A DNA stretch of 64,000 bases, taken from Priestia aryabhattai B8W22. GTDB lineage: Bacteria > Bacillota > Bacilli > Bacillales > Bacillaceae_H. Below, piece by piece: positions 1-6,893 of the stretch. Where the stretch lies: the NCBI RefSeq assembly GCF_000956595.1, contig NZ_JYOO01000004.1:157936-221935 (forward strand). The letters are read 5' to 3'. The position numbers and the translations under genes are program-made. The notes beneath the pieces are model-generated. The model was not told the DNA's origin. It did no database searches and saw nothing but the letters and a program-made list of their open reading frames with translations. Within the stretch, counting starts at the first letter, position 1. Each line of letters begins with the position of its first letter.

Positions 1-727
1 CGGCTTTTACCGAGACGAATGGGACGCATCTTGGTCAGCTTCTTCTTTGTATCGCGGCCAAAATGCAAATATGCATATGTGTGAAGCGATGCTTTCTGCC
101 TTTGAAGCAACAAGAGATAAAAAATACGTAGACCGAGCGTACACGCTTGCAAAAGGCGTTACCCAGCAGCTTGCTGAACGATCTGGCGGCATGATTTGGG
201 AGCATTATGATACAGACTGGCAGCCGGATTGGGACTACAATAAAAACAATACAAAAGATGAATTTCGTCCGTATGGCTTTATACCAGGACATCAGTTTGA
301 ATGGAGCAAGCTGCTTTTATGGCTTGATCGGCACCGTTCGGAAAACTGGATGACAGAACGTGCAAAGTATTTGTTTGATAAAGGCTGGAACCGAGGCTGG
401 GATGCTAAGTACGAAGGTCTTTACTTTGCGCTGTCTCCTCAAGAAGAGGTCATTGATCGGGATAAAAACTATTGGGTGATGGGCGAAGCCATTTCTGCGG
501 CTTCACTGCTCGGGGTAAAAACCGGAGACAGCGGATATTGGAAAGCATACGACGCCCTGTTCTCCTACTGTCAGAAACACTTTATCGATCACACATATGG
601 AGGCTGGTATCAGCTGTTAAATCAGGAAAACGAACGCTACAGCTCGAAAAAAAGCCCGGCTCCTAAAGCCGATTATCACCCTGTAGCAGCTTGCTATCAA
701 ACGCTGATAGCACTGGATTCTCTCTAA
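1..727 (+). CDS. AGE family sugar epimerase/isomerase (5' truncated by window edge)
   Basis: The open frame runs in from base 2, so the N-terminus lies outside the window; about 241 C-terminal residues are visible. The protein resembles the N-acylglucosamine 2-epimerase (AGE) superfamily, (alpha/alpha)6-barrel enzymes that isomerise or epimerise hexoses (mannose isomerase, YihS, cellobiose epimerase). Three family landmarks are visible: RGQNANMHM, PGHQFEWSKLL and ADYHPVAACYQ, each carrying a histidine that fits the catalytic/binding histidines of YihS-type enzymes. The exact sugar cannot be told. The gene ends in TAA, followed by about 120 bp of AT-rich DNA before the next gene. Confidence 0.85.
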   Translation, partial: GFYRDEWDASWSASSLYRGQNANMHMCEAMLSAFEATRDKKYVDRAYTLAKGVTQQLAERSGGMIWEHYDTDWQPDWDYNKNNTKDEFRPYGFIPGHQFEWSKLLLWLDRHRSENWMTERAKYLFDKGWNRGWDAKYEGLYFALSPQEEVIDRDKNYWVMGEAISAASLLGVKTGDSGYWKAYDALFSYCQKHFIDHTYGGWYQLLNQENERYSSKKSPAPKADYHPVAACYQTLIALDSL

Positions 728-857
728 GATAACGACAAAGAAGAAACCGTTTTCTTCCAAATGCGTTTATTTCGTTTATTTAAGGGAATTTACTTACTAA
801 CAATCAATGTTTCTACATTTCATAAAAAGCACGACTATATATATGTAAGGAGTGAAG

Positions 858-1163
858 ATGATGTATTTTTACGCGTTAGCACAAGGAACAGATTCTGGAG
901 ACCCAGTAACACTGCATCATGAGAAGAAATTTTCGAAAAAAGAATTTTTAGCGATGTTTAATGAAGCGTTAGATGAGTTGGATACGCATCCAGCTCCAAG
1001 CGATGTTGGTGAATACCTTTGCCGTGCGTACGGATTTCAAGAAATCGAAATCGAGACGGGTGTTGTATGCTACTGCGCTCCGTTTAGAAAGCTAGACGAC
1101 TCGGATATTATAGAAGACCGCACGTACATGGACGCCACGACAGGGACACTAAAATACAACTAA
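858..1163 (+). CDS. Small conserved-looking protein of unknown function
   Basis: About 101 residues, acidic (pI low by eye), with no signal peptide or membrane segment. It has paired cysteines in a VCYCAP stretch near residue 76. I do not recognise the family. The RBS AAGGAG at 847-852 overlaps a possible GTG at 852, so I prefer the ATG at 858 (or 861), which have normal spacing. It lies only 17 bp upstream of the next gene on the same strand, so the two are probably co-transcribed. Function unknown. Confidence 0.6.
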   Translation: MMYFYALAQGTDSGDPVTLHHEKKFSKKEFLAMFNEALDELDTHPAPSDVGEYLCRAYGFQEIEIETGVVCYCAPFRKLDDSDIIEDRTYMDATTGTLKYN

Positions 1164-1180
1164 TCAAAAAGAAAGGTTGG

Positions 1181-1483
1181 ATGTGTGTGAAGACCGTACA
1201 GAACATTTATCGAACGAGTGAAGCTGTACCAGAATCGGGCGCTTACATTTGTGAGGAAGGTGAAATTAAACTCTTTCAAAAAGATGATCTTTTTACACCT
1301 TGCCCACACACACGTGAATCAACGACGTGGAAGCCCGTAGATGACGCCTTTTCAACCGGAGAATTGGTTCCGCAAACCGGTCGCTATACCGACGAAAACG
1401 GCAATCAAGTAAAGCTAAAAGAAAACGATTTATTCCCAAGATGCCTTCGTTCAGGTGAGCCCACGACGTGGAGGCGAGGGTAA
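1181..1483 (+). CDS. Small protein built from two tandem ~45-residue repeats
   Basis: A 100-residue protein that is an internal duplication. Residues ~9-51 (RTSEAVPESGAYICEE ... DDLFTPCPH ... STTWKP) align with residues ~57-98 (STGELVPQTGRYTDEN ... NDLFPRC ... PTTWRR). The shared pattern is S/T-x-E-x-VP-x-(S/T)-G-x-Y, then an acidic loop, D-L-F-x-x-C, then T-T-W. Each unit keeps one cysteine and one tryptophan, suggesting a small beta-rich fold. The RBS AAAGG lies just upstream of the ATG. It is probably in one transcript with the gene at 858. The stop is followed after 8 bp by a repeat element whose hairpin can act as terminator. Function unknown. Confidence 0.65.
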   Translation: MCVKTVQNIYRTSEAVPESGAYICEEGEIKLFQKDDLFTPCPHTRESTTWKPVDDAFSTGELVPQTGRYTDENGNQVKLKENDLFPRCLRSGEPTTWRRG

Positions 1484-1491
1484 AAAACAAC

Positions 1492-1652
1492 AAAGAGGCT
1501 GAGACAAAAATAGTTTAGCCCAAGTGAAAAACGAACCACTCATCAAACACGTTGGTGAGTGGTTCGTTTTTTTGTGATGGTGAATATAGTTTGATCTGTT
1601 TTGGTTCTTCTAGCATTGATTGGATTCATTTCGTTATGTCTCAACCTCTTTT
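1492..1652. repeat. Intergenic repeat element, copy A (short form, no GC-rich core)
   Basis: Bounded by AAAGAGGCTGAGACAAAA on the left and GTTATGTCTCAACCTCTTTT on the right, which are imperfect inverted repeats (GAGGCTGAGACA versus GAGGTTGAGACA). Inside is a strong hairpin at 1526-1573 (AACGAACCACTCA pairs with TGAGTGGTTCGTT) followed by a T-run. It sits between two convergent genes, 8 bp from each stop. The GC-rich core of the longer copies is missing. Confidence 0.8.
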
Positions 1653-1660
1653 ATTAAAGC

Positions 1661-2602
1661 TTATTTAAAAAATGAGTTCTTTTTTCTTCCTTTTAAGAGA
1701 TCCCCCGTCCACCCTTTCATTCGTAAATAAAGATAAATGGCCACGGTCGACAGAACAATCAAAATAAGCGCATAGACATAGCCAAACTTCCAGTCAAGCT
1801 CGGGCATTCCTTTAAAGTTCATTCCCCAAAGGGCTCCAAAAGCCGTTAAAGGCGTGCTGATTGCTGTCAGCAGCGTTAAAGCTTTCATAATCTCATTTCC
1901 TCGATGAGTAGACACCACTTCTTCTAGTTTAATTAACGCGTCAAATTCTTTTTGATATTGTTCAATCAGCGTTAAGCCAATTTCGATTTTTTTGCACATC
2001 CGCTGATATTCGACCGTTTGGTTAATTTTTTTATGAAACGCTTCTTCTATTCCCATGGTGACTTCTCGAACAGAACTGATTAAATTTGTCCATATAAGCA
2101 AATCGTACCGCGCTTTATGAATGTCATCTAACACGTCAATGTTATTATTATGGCGCACTTCCCACAGAAGCTCTCTGAAATGACTTTCAAACTGATCAAA
2201 CCCATTTAAGTGTTTTTTCATAATTTCGCCTAAAAGAATAAAAAAACTTTCCGCTGTGTTAGCAGCCTGCTTCATGCGTTCAATCATTCGTTCATGATTG
2301 GTGTTTTCAAGGATTTTCAAATCGATTCCTGCCGTTATAATAAACTCCTCGGTAACGTAAAAATGAAATGAATCGTAATCCTTTTGATCAAACGACTTCT
2401 TATGATAAATGAGTGAACCATAAATCAGCTCACTTTCTCCTATTACATCTACTTGAATATGATTCGAATTTTTCTTTTGAAGCTGCTGGCAAAACCATTC
2501 ATCTCTTGGATACTGATAGTCTTTGATGACATCAGCTATTCCATCGGCTTCTTCTAAATCAAACTGATACCATTTCCACTGATTGCTCGTCACGGTATTC
2601 AT
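1661..2602 (-). CDS. CorA-family divalent metal (Mg2+) transporter
   Basis: A 313-residue protein with a long soluble, helical N-terminal region and two membrane helices at the C-terminus. The signature GMN motif is present (ALWGMNFKGMPE), directly after the first helix, as in CorA/ZntB channels; a short basic tail follows the second helix. CorA forms a pentameric channel in the cytoplasmic membrane that carries Mg2+ or other divalent ions. I chose the ATG at 2602 because an AGAGGG ribosome site precedes it; an upstream TTG extension has no such site. It is divergent from the RsbR-like gene at 2768. Ion specificity is not decided by sequence. Confidence 0.88.
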   Translation of the reverse strand: MNTVTSNQWKWYQFDLEEADGIADVIKDYQYPRDEWFCQQLQKKNSNHIQVDVIGESELIYGSLIYHKKSFDQKDYDSFHFYVTEEFIITAGIDLKILENTNHERMIERMKQAANTAESFFILLGEIMKKHLNGFDQFESHFRELLWEVRHNNNIDVLDDIHKARYDLLIWTNLISSVREVTMGIEEAFHKKINQTVEYQRMCKKIEIGLTLIEQYQKEFDALIKLEEVVSTHRGNEIMKALTLLTAISTPLTAFGALWGMNFKGMPELDWKFGYVYALILIVLSTVAIYLYLRMKGWTGDLLKGRKKNSFFK

Positions 2603-2767
2603 ACTTTCCCTCTTTCCCCTTTTATTAGAATTTTTCCCTATATACAATTACTTAAAACCTAATACACAAAATAAACATACATTTCATATCCATCTTTATA
2701 AAAAAGATGCTATAATAAATACGTTGCGCACCTGCGCATGTTTTATCAGTTTGAGAGGAGAATATCA

Positions 2768-3625
2768 GTGAAGAAAGATATCGCTTTACGTTCTTATCTG
2801 CTAGAAAGTGCACCAACTATGACGGAGGAATGGTATGAATCTTTGGACAAAAAATCTTCTGAAGGCGTATATACCTCTAATGATCCTGACGTCATTCAAC
2901 GCTTAAAAGCGCAAAACTATGAATTTCACTTATATATTAGCAACGTCTTTATAGAAGATGAAAAAAGCTTTTTTGAATCTTTTAATACGTGGCTAAATAA
3001 AGTTGCCAAAGACCAGCAGCATCTCAGAACCCCCATTCAAAGTATTATTAAAGAATTTATGAACGTCCGCAAACAATACTGCGAGTATATTCGCCGATTT
3101 GCAGAACTTCATGATGACATCACTCAGCAGCATATCGATATGTGGAATGAAAAAGTAGTACGGGTATTTGATATTATTATTTTGAAATTCATCACAGAAG
3201 CGCAGGAATATGCCTCAAACCGCCTCCGCTCTCAGCAAGAAATGATTCATGAATTAAGTTCACCTGTTATTGTGATTAAAAAAGACGTGGCTCTTTTACC
3301 GTTAGTCGGTGATATTGATACAGCAAGAGCCAAAATGATCCTAGAAAGCACGTTAAAACAGTGTGCAGAGAAGCAAATCGCTCATTTGTATATTGATTTG
3401 TCAGGAGTTGTGATGATTGATACAATGGTCGCGCACGAGCTGTTTCAGCTGATAAATGCGCTTGATTTAATCGGCGTTAAATCAATTTTATCGGGCATTC
3501 GTCCTGAACTAGCTACTACTGCGATGCAGCTTGGACTGAAATTTGATCATATACGAATTAAATCGAATCTTGCTCAAGCATTAGAAGATGATTCAAAAAT
3601 TGTAATTGCTTCTAGCACTCATTAA
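2768..3625 (+). CDS. RsbR-type stressosome protein (RsbRD_N plus STAS domain)
   Basis: A 285-residue protein with an all-helical N-terminal domain (about residues 1-150, similar to the RsbRD/YqhA N-domain) and a C-terminal STAS domain (about 165-280). Both threonines phosphorylated by RsbT in RsbRA have counterparts: GDIDTARAK (like T171) and VVMIDTMVAHE (like T205). RsbR proteins build the 1.8-MDa stressosome that senses stress and releases RsbT to activate sigma-B. Start GTG at 2768 with GAGGAG at 2755-2760. It neighbours a cluster of sigma-B-type stress genes, which fits its role. Which RsbR paralogue it is cannot be settled here. Confidence 0.85.
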   Translation: MKKDIALRSYLLESAPTMTEEWYESLDKKSSEGVYTSNDPDVIQRLKAQNYEFHLYISNVFIEDEKSFFESFNTWLNKVAKDQQHLRTPIQSIIKEFMNVRKQYCEYIRRFAELHDDITQQHIDMWNEKVVRVFDIIILKFITEAQEYASNRLRSQQEMIHELSSPVIVIKKDVALLPLVGDIDTARAKMILESTLKQCAEKQIAHLYIDLSGVVMIDTMVAHELFQLINALDLIGVKSILSGIRPELATTAMQLGLKFDHIRIKSNLAQALEDDSKIVIASSTH

Positions 3626-3640
3626 TATAGGAATACAAAC

Positions 3641-3670
3641 AAAAAAAACAGCCCGAGAAGGCTGTTTTTT
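3641..3670. terminator. Bidirectional rho-independent terminator
   Basis: CAGCC (3649-3653) pairs with GGCTG (3660-3664), with an A-run on the left and a T-run on the right. It serves the RsbR-like gene and the convergent small gene ending at 3669. Confidence 0.8.
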
Positions 3671-3893
3671 ATTTTCTATGATGAATGTTTTCAGAACCTG
3701 ATTCATCTTTCGTTTTGGTTTTATTTTTCTCTTCTTTTTGTTCAAGTCTTATGTCTTCCAACGGCATAGGATCGACCGTTTCTTCTTCTTTAAAACGTTC
3801 AAATAACGTTTCGTCTTGATCTGTTACACGCTGTTCCGTTTCATCTCTTTTTTTTGGTGTATTTGAAATAGATCTTTTCTGGCGTTCTCCCAT
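3669..3893 (-). CDS. Small highly charged protein of unknown function
   Basis: 74 residues, almost entirely charged or polar (many K, E, D, R, T), with no hydrophobic core, so probably disordered. A very strong ribosome site (AAAGGAGGA) precedes the ATG. It begins 31 bp after the stop of the GSP39-like dehydrogenase on the same strand, so it is probably its operon partner and under the same candidate sigma-B promoter. Such small hydrophilic proteins are common in the general stress regulon, but no specific family is recognised. Confidence 0.6.
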   Translation of the reverse strand: MGERQKRSISNTPKKRDETEQRVTDQDETLFERFKEEETVDPMPLEDIRLEQKEEKNKTKTKDESGSENIHHRK

Positions 3894-3924
3894 CTTTTTC
3901 TCCTCCTTTATATAGGTGAAGCAA

Positions 3925-4794
3925 TTATGTGTTCATGAAATCTCCGCCGTTGACATGAAGCGTTTGACCCGTCATATAAGATGAATCATTTGAAGCTAGC
4001 AGCACATAGCAGCCTACGTGCTCCACAGGATGCCCAGGTCTGCCCATCGGCGTATCTGTACCGAATTCTCCTACTTTATCACCTGAGAAAGTAGACGGGA
4101 TAAGCGGTGTCCAGATTGGTCCCGGCGCGACAGCATTAACGCGAATGCCGTCTTTGACAAGCGCTTGCGCCATACTGCGCGTAAAGCCGTTGATTGCACC
4201 TTTTGTCGCAGTATAATCGATCAACTGAGGATTTCCACGGTAAGGATTAATTGACGTTGTATTAATGATCGCACTGCCTTTTCCTAAATAATCAAGCGCT
4301 TTTTTCGTAAAATAAAAATATGAATAAAAGTTCGTTTTGAACGTTCGTTCAAGCTGTTCACTCGTAATTTCTTTAATGCTTTCTTTTGGGTGCTGCTCCC
4401 CTGCATTGTTCACAAGGATATCAAGCTTTCCAAGCTCACTCACTGTTTTTTCTACCGCTTCATTACAGAACGATTCGTCTCCTACGTCTCCTGCAATCAG
4501 CAGGCATCTTACACCTTCTTCTTCAATGCGGGCTTTTGTTTCCTCCGCATCGCTATGTTCGTTTAAATAAACGATGGCTACGTCTGCTCCTTCTTTCGCA
4601 TAAGCAATGGATACAGCTCGTCCAATTCCGCTGTCTCCTCCAGTAACCAGCGCTACTTTTCCTTTTAATTTTCCTGTACCAATGTAATTGTCATCCTCAT
4701 AAATAGGGAGAGGATTCATCTCACTTTCGATACCCGGCTGGCGGTCTTGCGTTTGTTGGGGCTGACCTTGTGTTTGTTGTTCTTGTAAATTCAT
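3925..4794 (-). CDS. SDR oxidoreductase, general stress protein 39 (YdaD/YhdF) type
   Basis: A 289-residue classical short-chain dehydrogenase with the longer Gln/Pro-rich N-terminal arm typical of the GSP39/YdaD/YhdF/YhxC group. NAD(P)-binding TGGDSGIG at about residues 52-59, NNAG at about 129-132, catalytic Tyr/Lys in YTATKGA, and PGPIWTPL after the active site. The substrate is unknown in this group. The start has GGAGGAG upstream. A candidate sigma-B promoter lies at 4842-4867. A paralogue sits at 5919-6848 on the other strand. Confidence 0.9.
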   Translation of the reverse strand: MNLQEQQTQGQPQQTQDRQPGIESEMNPLPIYEDDNYIGTGKLKGKVALVTGGDSGIGRAVSIAYAKEGADVAIVYLNEHSDAEETKARIEEEGVRCLLIAGDVGDESFCNEAVEKTVSELGKLDILVNNAGEQHPKESIKEITSEQLERTFKTNFYSYFYFTKKALDYLGKGSAIINTTSINPYRGNPQLIDYTATKGAINGFTRSMAQALVKDGIRVNAVAPGPIWTPLIPSTFSGDKVGEFGTDTPMGRPGHPVEHVGCYVLLASNDSSYMTGQTLHVNGGDFMNT

Positions 4795-4841
4795 TTTAAT
4801 CTCCTCCTATTTTTGATGGAACTTTTTAGTATAGTCTACGT

Positions 4842-4867
4842 TTAGCCTTCTGTTTTGAAGTTCAAAC
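4842..4867 (-). promoter_or_regulatory. Candidate sigma-B promoter of the GSP39-like gene
   Basis: On the minus strand GTTTGA, a 14-nt spacer, then GGCTAA. This matches the Bacillus sigma-B pattern GTTTAA-N12-15-GGGTAA/T with one mismatch in each box. It lies about 50 bp upstream of the ATG. Confidence 0.6.
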
Positions 4868-4932
4868 ATCTTTTTTAAAATTTATTATGCTTCCATTCTT
4901 TTTTACTATCTTGGAAAATTCATAGAAAACAA

Positions 4933-4957
4933 GTTTAAAGTTGGAAACAAAGGTTAC
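4933..4957 (+). promoter_or_regulatory. Candidate sigma-B promoter of the YflT-like gene
   Basis: GTTTAA (4933-4938), a 13-nt spacer, then GGTTAC (4952-4957). The -35 box is perfect; the -10 box has two mismatches to GGGTAT. Placed about 60 bp before the ATG at 5015. Confidence 0.5.
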
Positions 4958-5014
4958 ATGAGAAGTAGAAGATGTATTTCAGAAATATCTTTTATGAGGA
5001 GGTTTGGTTGGTGT

Positions 5015-5353
5015 ATGAAACACATTCAAGTAGCACAAAACCAAGAGGAAGCAACCTGCGTCATCCATTCTTTTTTAAAGAAAGGATTTACAAGCAAAGA
5101 TATTTACCTGCTGGCCTACGATAAAGAATGGGCTCACGAATTAACGGAGGCCACACATACAAAAAAGTATAGAATGGCAGAGCAAGGTATTTTTGAAACA
5201 GCGGTGAACATGCTTCTTTCAAGAGAAGATGAGCTGCTTTCAAAAATGGCTTCTCTCGGCTTATCTAATCAAGAAGCAAACCGGTATAAAGAAGAGATGA
5301 AACAAGGACATATCGTGGTCATTGGCGCCCAGAGCCAGTCGATTCCCTACTAA
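5015..5353 (+). CDS. YflT-like general stress protein (17M family)
   Basis: About 112 residues. The opening (KHIQVAQNQEEATCVIHSF ...) and the GF-T-SKDIYLLAYD stretch fit the YflT domain, a small fold found in heat- and sigma-B-induced general stress proteins of Bacillus. No membrane segment. The start is the ATG at 5015 behind AGGAGG (4998-5003); an upstream extension of the frame lacks a ribosome site. It is divergent from the GSP39-like gene, with facing sigma-B candidates. Molecular function is not known for the family. Confidence 0.75.
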   Translation: MKHIQVAQNQEEATCVIHSFLKKGFTSKDIYLLAYDKEWAHELTEATHTKKYRMAEQGIFETAVNMLLSREDELLSKMASLGLSNQEANRYKEEMKQGHIVVIGAQSQSIPY

Positions 5354-5372
5354 GGTATAAAAGAGCTGAAAC

Positions 5373-5397
5373 GTTTTCTAATAGGTTATAAGGGTAT
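5373..5397 (+). promoter_or_regulatory. Candidate sigma-B promoter of the 51-residue membrane protein
   Basis: GTTTTC (5373-5378), a 13-nt spacer and a perfect GGGTAT (5392-5397). It lies 45 bp upstream of the ATG at 5442. This is the best -10 match of the three sigma-B candidates in this region. Confidence 0.65.
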
Positions 5398-5441
5398 TTA
5401 GTAAAATAAACCATTTTTTATCAAGAAAGGAAGTTATAACG

Positions 5442-5597
5442 ATGTTAAATTATTTGGGAATTCACATAGGCTCTCTTTACTTTCCTACCAGTATTTTGCT
5501 TATCACGTTTCTCGTATTAATCGGCTTTTTTATTTATTTCCTCTCTAGAAAAAGAAAAAATCGCCATGAATCACGTGATCAATCGCGCGGAAAATAA
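5442..5597 (+). CDS. Small single-pass membrane protein (51 residues)
   Basis: ATG at 5442 preceded by AAAGGA; stop TAA at 5595-5597. After about 16 residues there is one strong hydrophobic helix (PTSILLITFLVLIGFFIYFL), followed by a very basic, hydrophilic tail (SRKRKNRHESR). This gives a predicted Nout-Cin single-pass protein. A sigma-B-type promoter upstream and a terminator downstream make it a self-contained stress gene. I do not recognise a family. Confidence 0.65.
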   Translation: MLNYLGIHIGSLYFPTSILLITFLVLIGFFIYFLSRKRKNRHESRDQSRGK

Positions 5598-5613
5598 AAG
5601 AGAATGTCAAAGT

Positions 5614-5642
5614 AAAAGCCCTTCATGCAGAAGGGCTCTTTG
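5614..5642. terminator. Rho-independent terminator between convergent small genes
   Basis: AGCCCTTC (5617-5624) pairs with GAAGGGCT (5630-5637); short T-run on the right and an A-rich stretch on the left. Confidence 0.7.
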
Positions 5643-5644
5643 TA

Positions 5645-5815
5645 CTATAAAACAGGAAGATACTTCTCATAGCGCGGGTTTACATAAAAAGGCGGACGAG
5701 GTCCTAAAAGCGGCATCATAAGAGGCTGAGGGTCCGAGTTATAGATTACTTTCACCGTCTGATTTGACCCGTCCATCAGCAATAGCTTCACTTCTTCACT
5801 GTAGTAATATCGCAT
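5645..5815 (-). CDS. Small hypothetical protein (56 residues)
   Basis: ATG at 5815 (minus strand) with AAGGGGAG upstream; stop TAG at 5645-5647. The N-terminal half (MRYYYSEEVKLLLMDGS, then TVKVIYNS) looks like two beta strands. The C-terminal half is rich in Pro, Met and aromatic residues (PLLGPRPPFYVNPRYEKY). No membrane segment or known motif. It is divergent from the dehydrogenase at 5919. Function unknown. Confidence 0.55.
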   Translation of the reverse strand: MRYYYSEEVKLLLMDGSNQTVKVIYNSDPQPLMMPLLGPRPPFYVNPRYEKYLPVL

Positions 5816-5918
5816 GAACTCCCCTTCTTTCTCGCATTCTACACTCTTTATACGTATGCATGAGAGATTGATCTATGTCATAGAGTGAAAGAGTAATGCT
5901 TTTTGAGGAGGTTGTTTT

Positions 5919-6848
5919 ATGTGTCCAAACAATGAATTTTATCAGGACAAGCAAGGGTATCCGATGCAGCCGAATTACGGAAAAATTACGCGCTATGAAG
6001 ACGTTCCGATTACGGTGCCTGAACAGCGGCAGCTTCGCCAGCCCGGGTTAGAAAGTTTGATGGTTCCGCGCCCCATTATCGAAAATCCGCATTACAATGG
6101 CAGCGGCAAATTAAAAGGGAAAGTTGCTCTCATTACAGGCGGTGACAGCGGAATCGGAGCTGCCGCTGCCATCGCCTTTGCCAAAGAAGGAGCAGACGTT
6201 GCGATTGCTTATTTAGATGAACATGAAGACGCGAATCGTACGAAAAAACGGATTGAAGAACTCAGTCAAAAATGTGTGCTGCTTCCCGGCGACGTGCGGG
6301 ACAAACAGCACTGTAAAGACATCGTCGAAAAAGCGGTAGCAGCGTTCGGTCAGCTTGATATTTTGTGCAATAACGTAGGCGTTCAGTTTCAGCAGATGAG
6401 TCTTTTAGATATCACTGATGAGCAGTTTGATCATACGTTTAAAGTGAATATTTACTCGCACTTTTACACGACGCGTGCCGCTCTGCCGCATTTAAAAGCC
6501 GGCAGCTCAATTATTAATACCGCTTCAATTGTGACGTATAAAGGCTATGAGCAGTTAATTGACTACACGGCAACCAAAGGAGCCATTGTTGGTTTCACTC
6601 GAGCGCTTTCCAATAGTGTGATTAAAGACGGCATTCGCGTAAACGCAGTAGCTCCGGGCCGCATTTGGACACCTCTCATTCCAGCAAGCTTTTCAGCTGA
6701 TCAAGTAACGCAAGTAGACAATCCGATGGAACGCCAGGGACAACCGTTTGAACTTGCTCCGACCTACGTGTATCTCGCAAGCGATGACTCACGGTTTGTC
6801 ACAGGGCAAACGCTTCATGTAAACGGCGGAGAATGGGTTTCTTCTTAA
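5919..6848 (+). CDS. SDR oxidoreductase, general stress protein 39 type (second copy)
   Basis: 309 residues. Same architecture as the gene at 3925-4794: an N-terminal arm, then TGGDSGIG (about residues 72-79), CNNVG in place of NNAG, catalytic YTATKGA, and APGRIWTPL. The two proteins are clear paralogues, so the island carries two copies of this enzyme type. Start ATG at 5919 with GAGGAGG. I saw no convincing sigma-B promoter here. Substrate unknown. Confidence 0.9.
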   Translation: MCPNNEFYQDKQGYPMQPNYGKITRYEDVPITVPEQRQLRQPGLESLMVPRPIIENPHYNGSGKLKGKVALITGGDSGIGAAAAIAFAKEGADVAIAYLDEHEDANRTKKRIEELSQKCVLLPGDVRDKQHCKDIVEKAVAAFGQLDILCNNVGVQFQQMSLLDITDEQFDHTFKVNIYSHFYTTRAALPHLKAGSSIINTASIVTYKGYEQLIDYTATKGAIVGFTRALSNSVIKDGIRVNAVAPGRIWTPLIPASFSADQVTQVDNPMERQGQPFELAPTYVYLASDDSRFVTGQTLHVNGGEWVSS

Positions 6849-6860
6849 AAATCTCAATAT

Positions 6861-6892
6861 AAAAAGCGTGAAGCCAGGCTCCACGCTTTTTC
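6861..6892. terminator. Bidirectional terminator
   Basis: AAAAAGCGTG (6861-6870) pairs perfectly with CACGCTTTTT (6882-6891). Lies between the convergent dehydrogenase and carboxypeptidase genes. Confidence 0.85.
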
Positions 6893-6893
6893 A

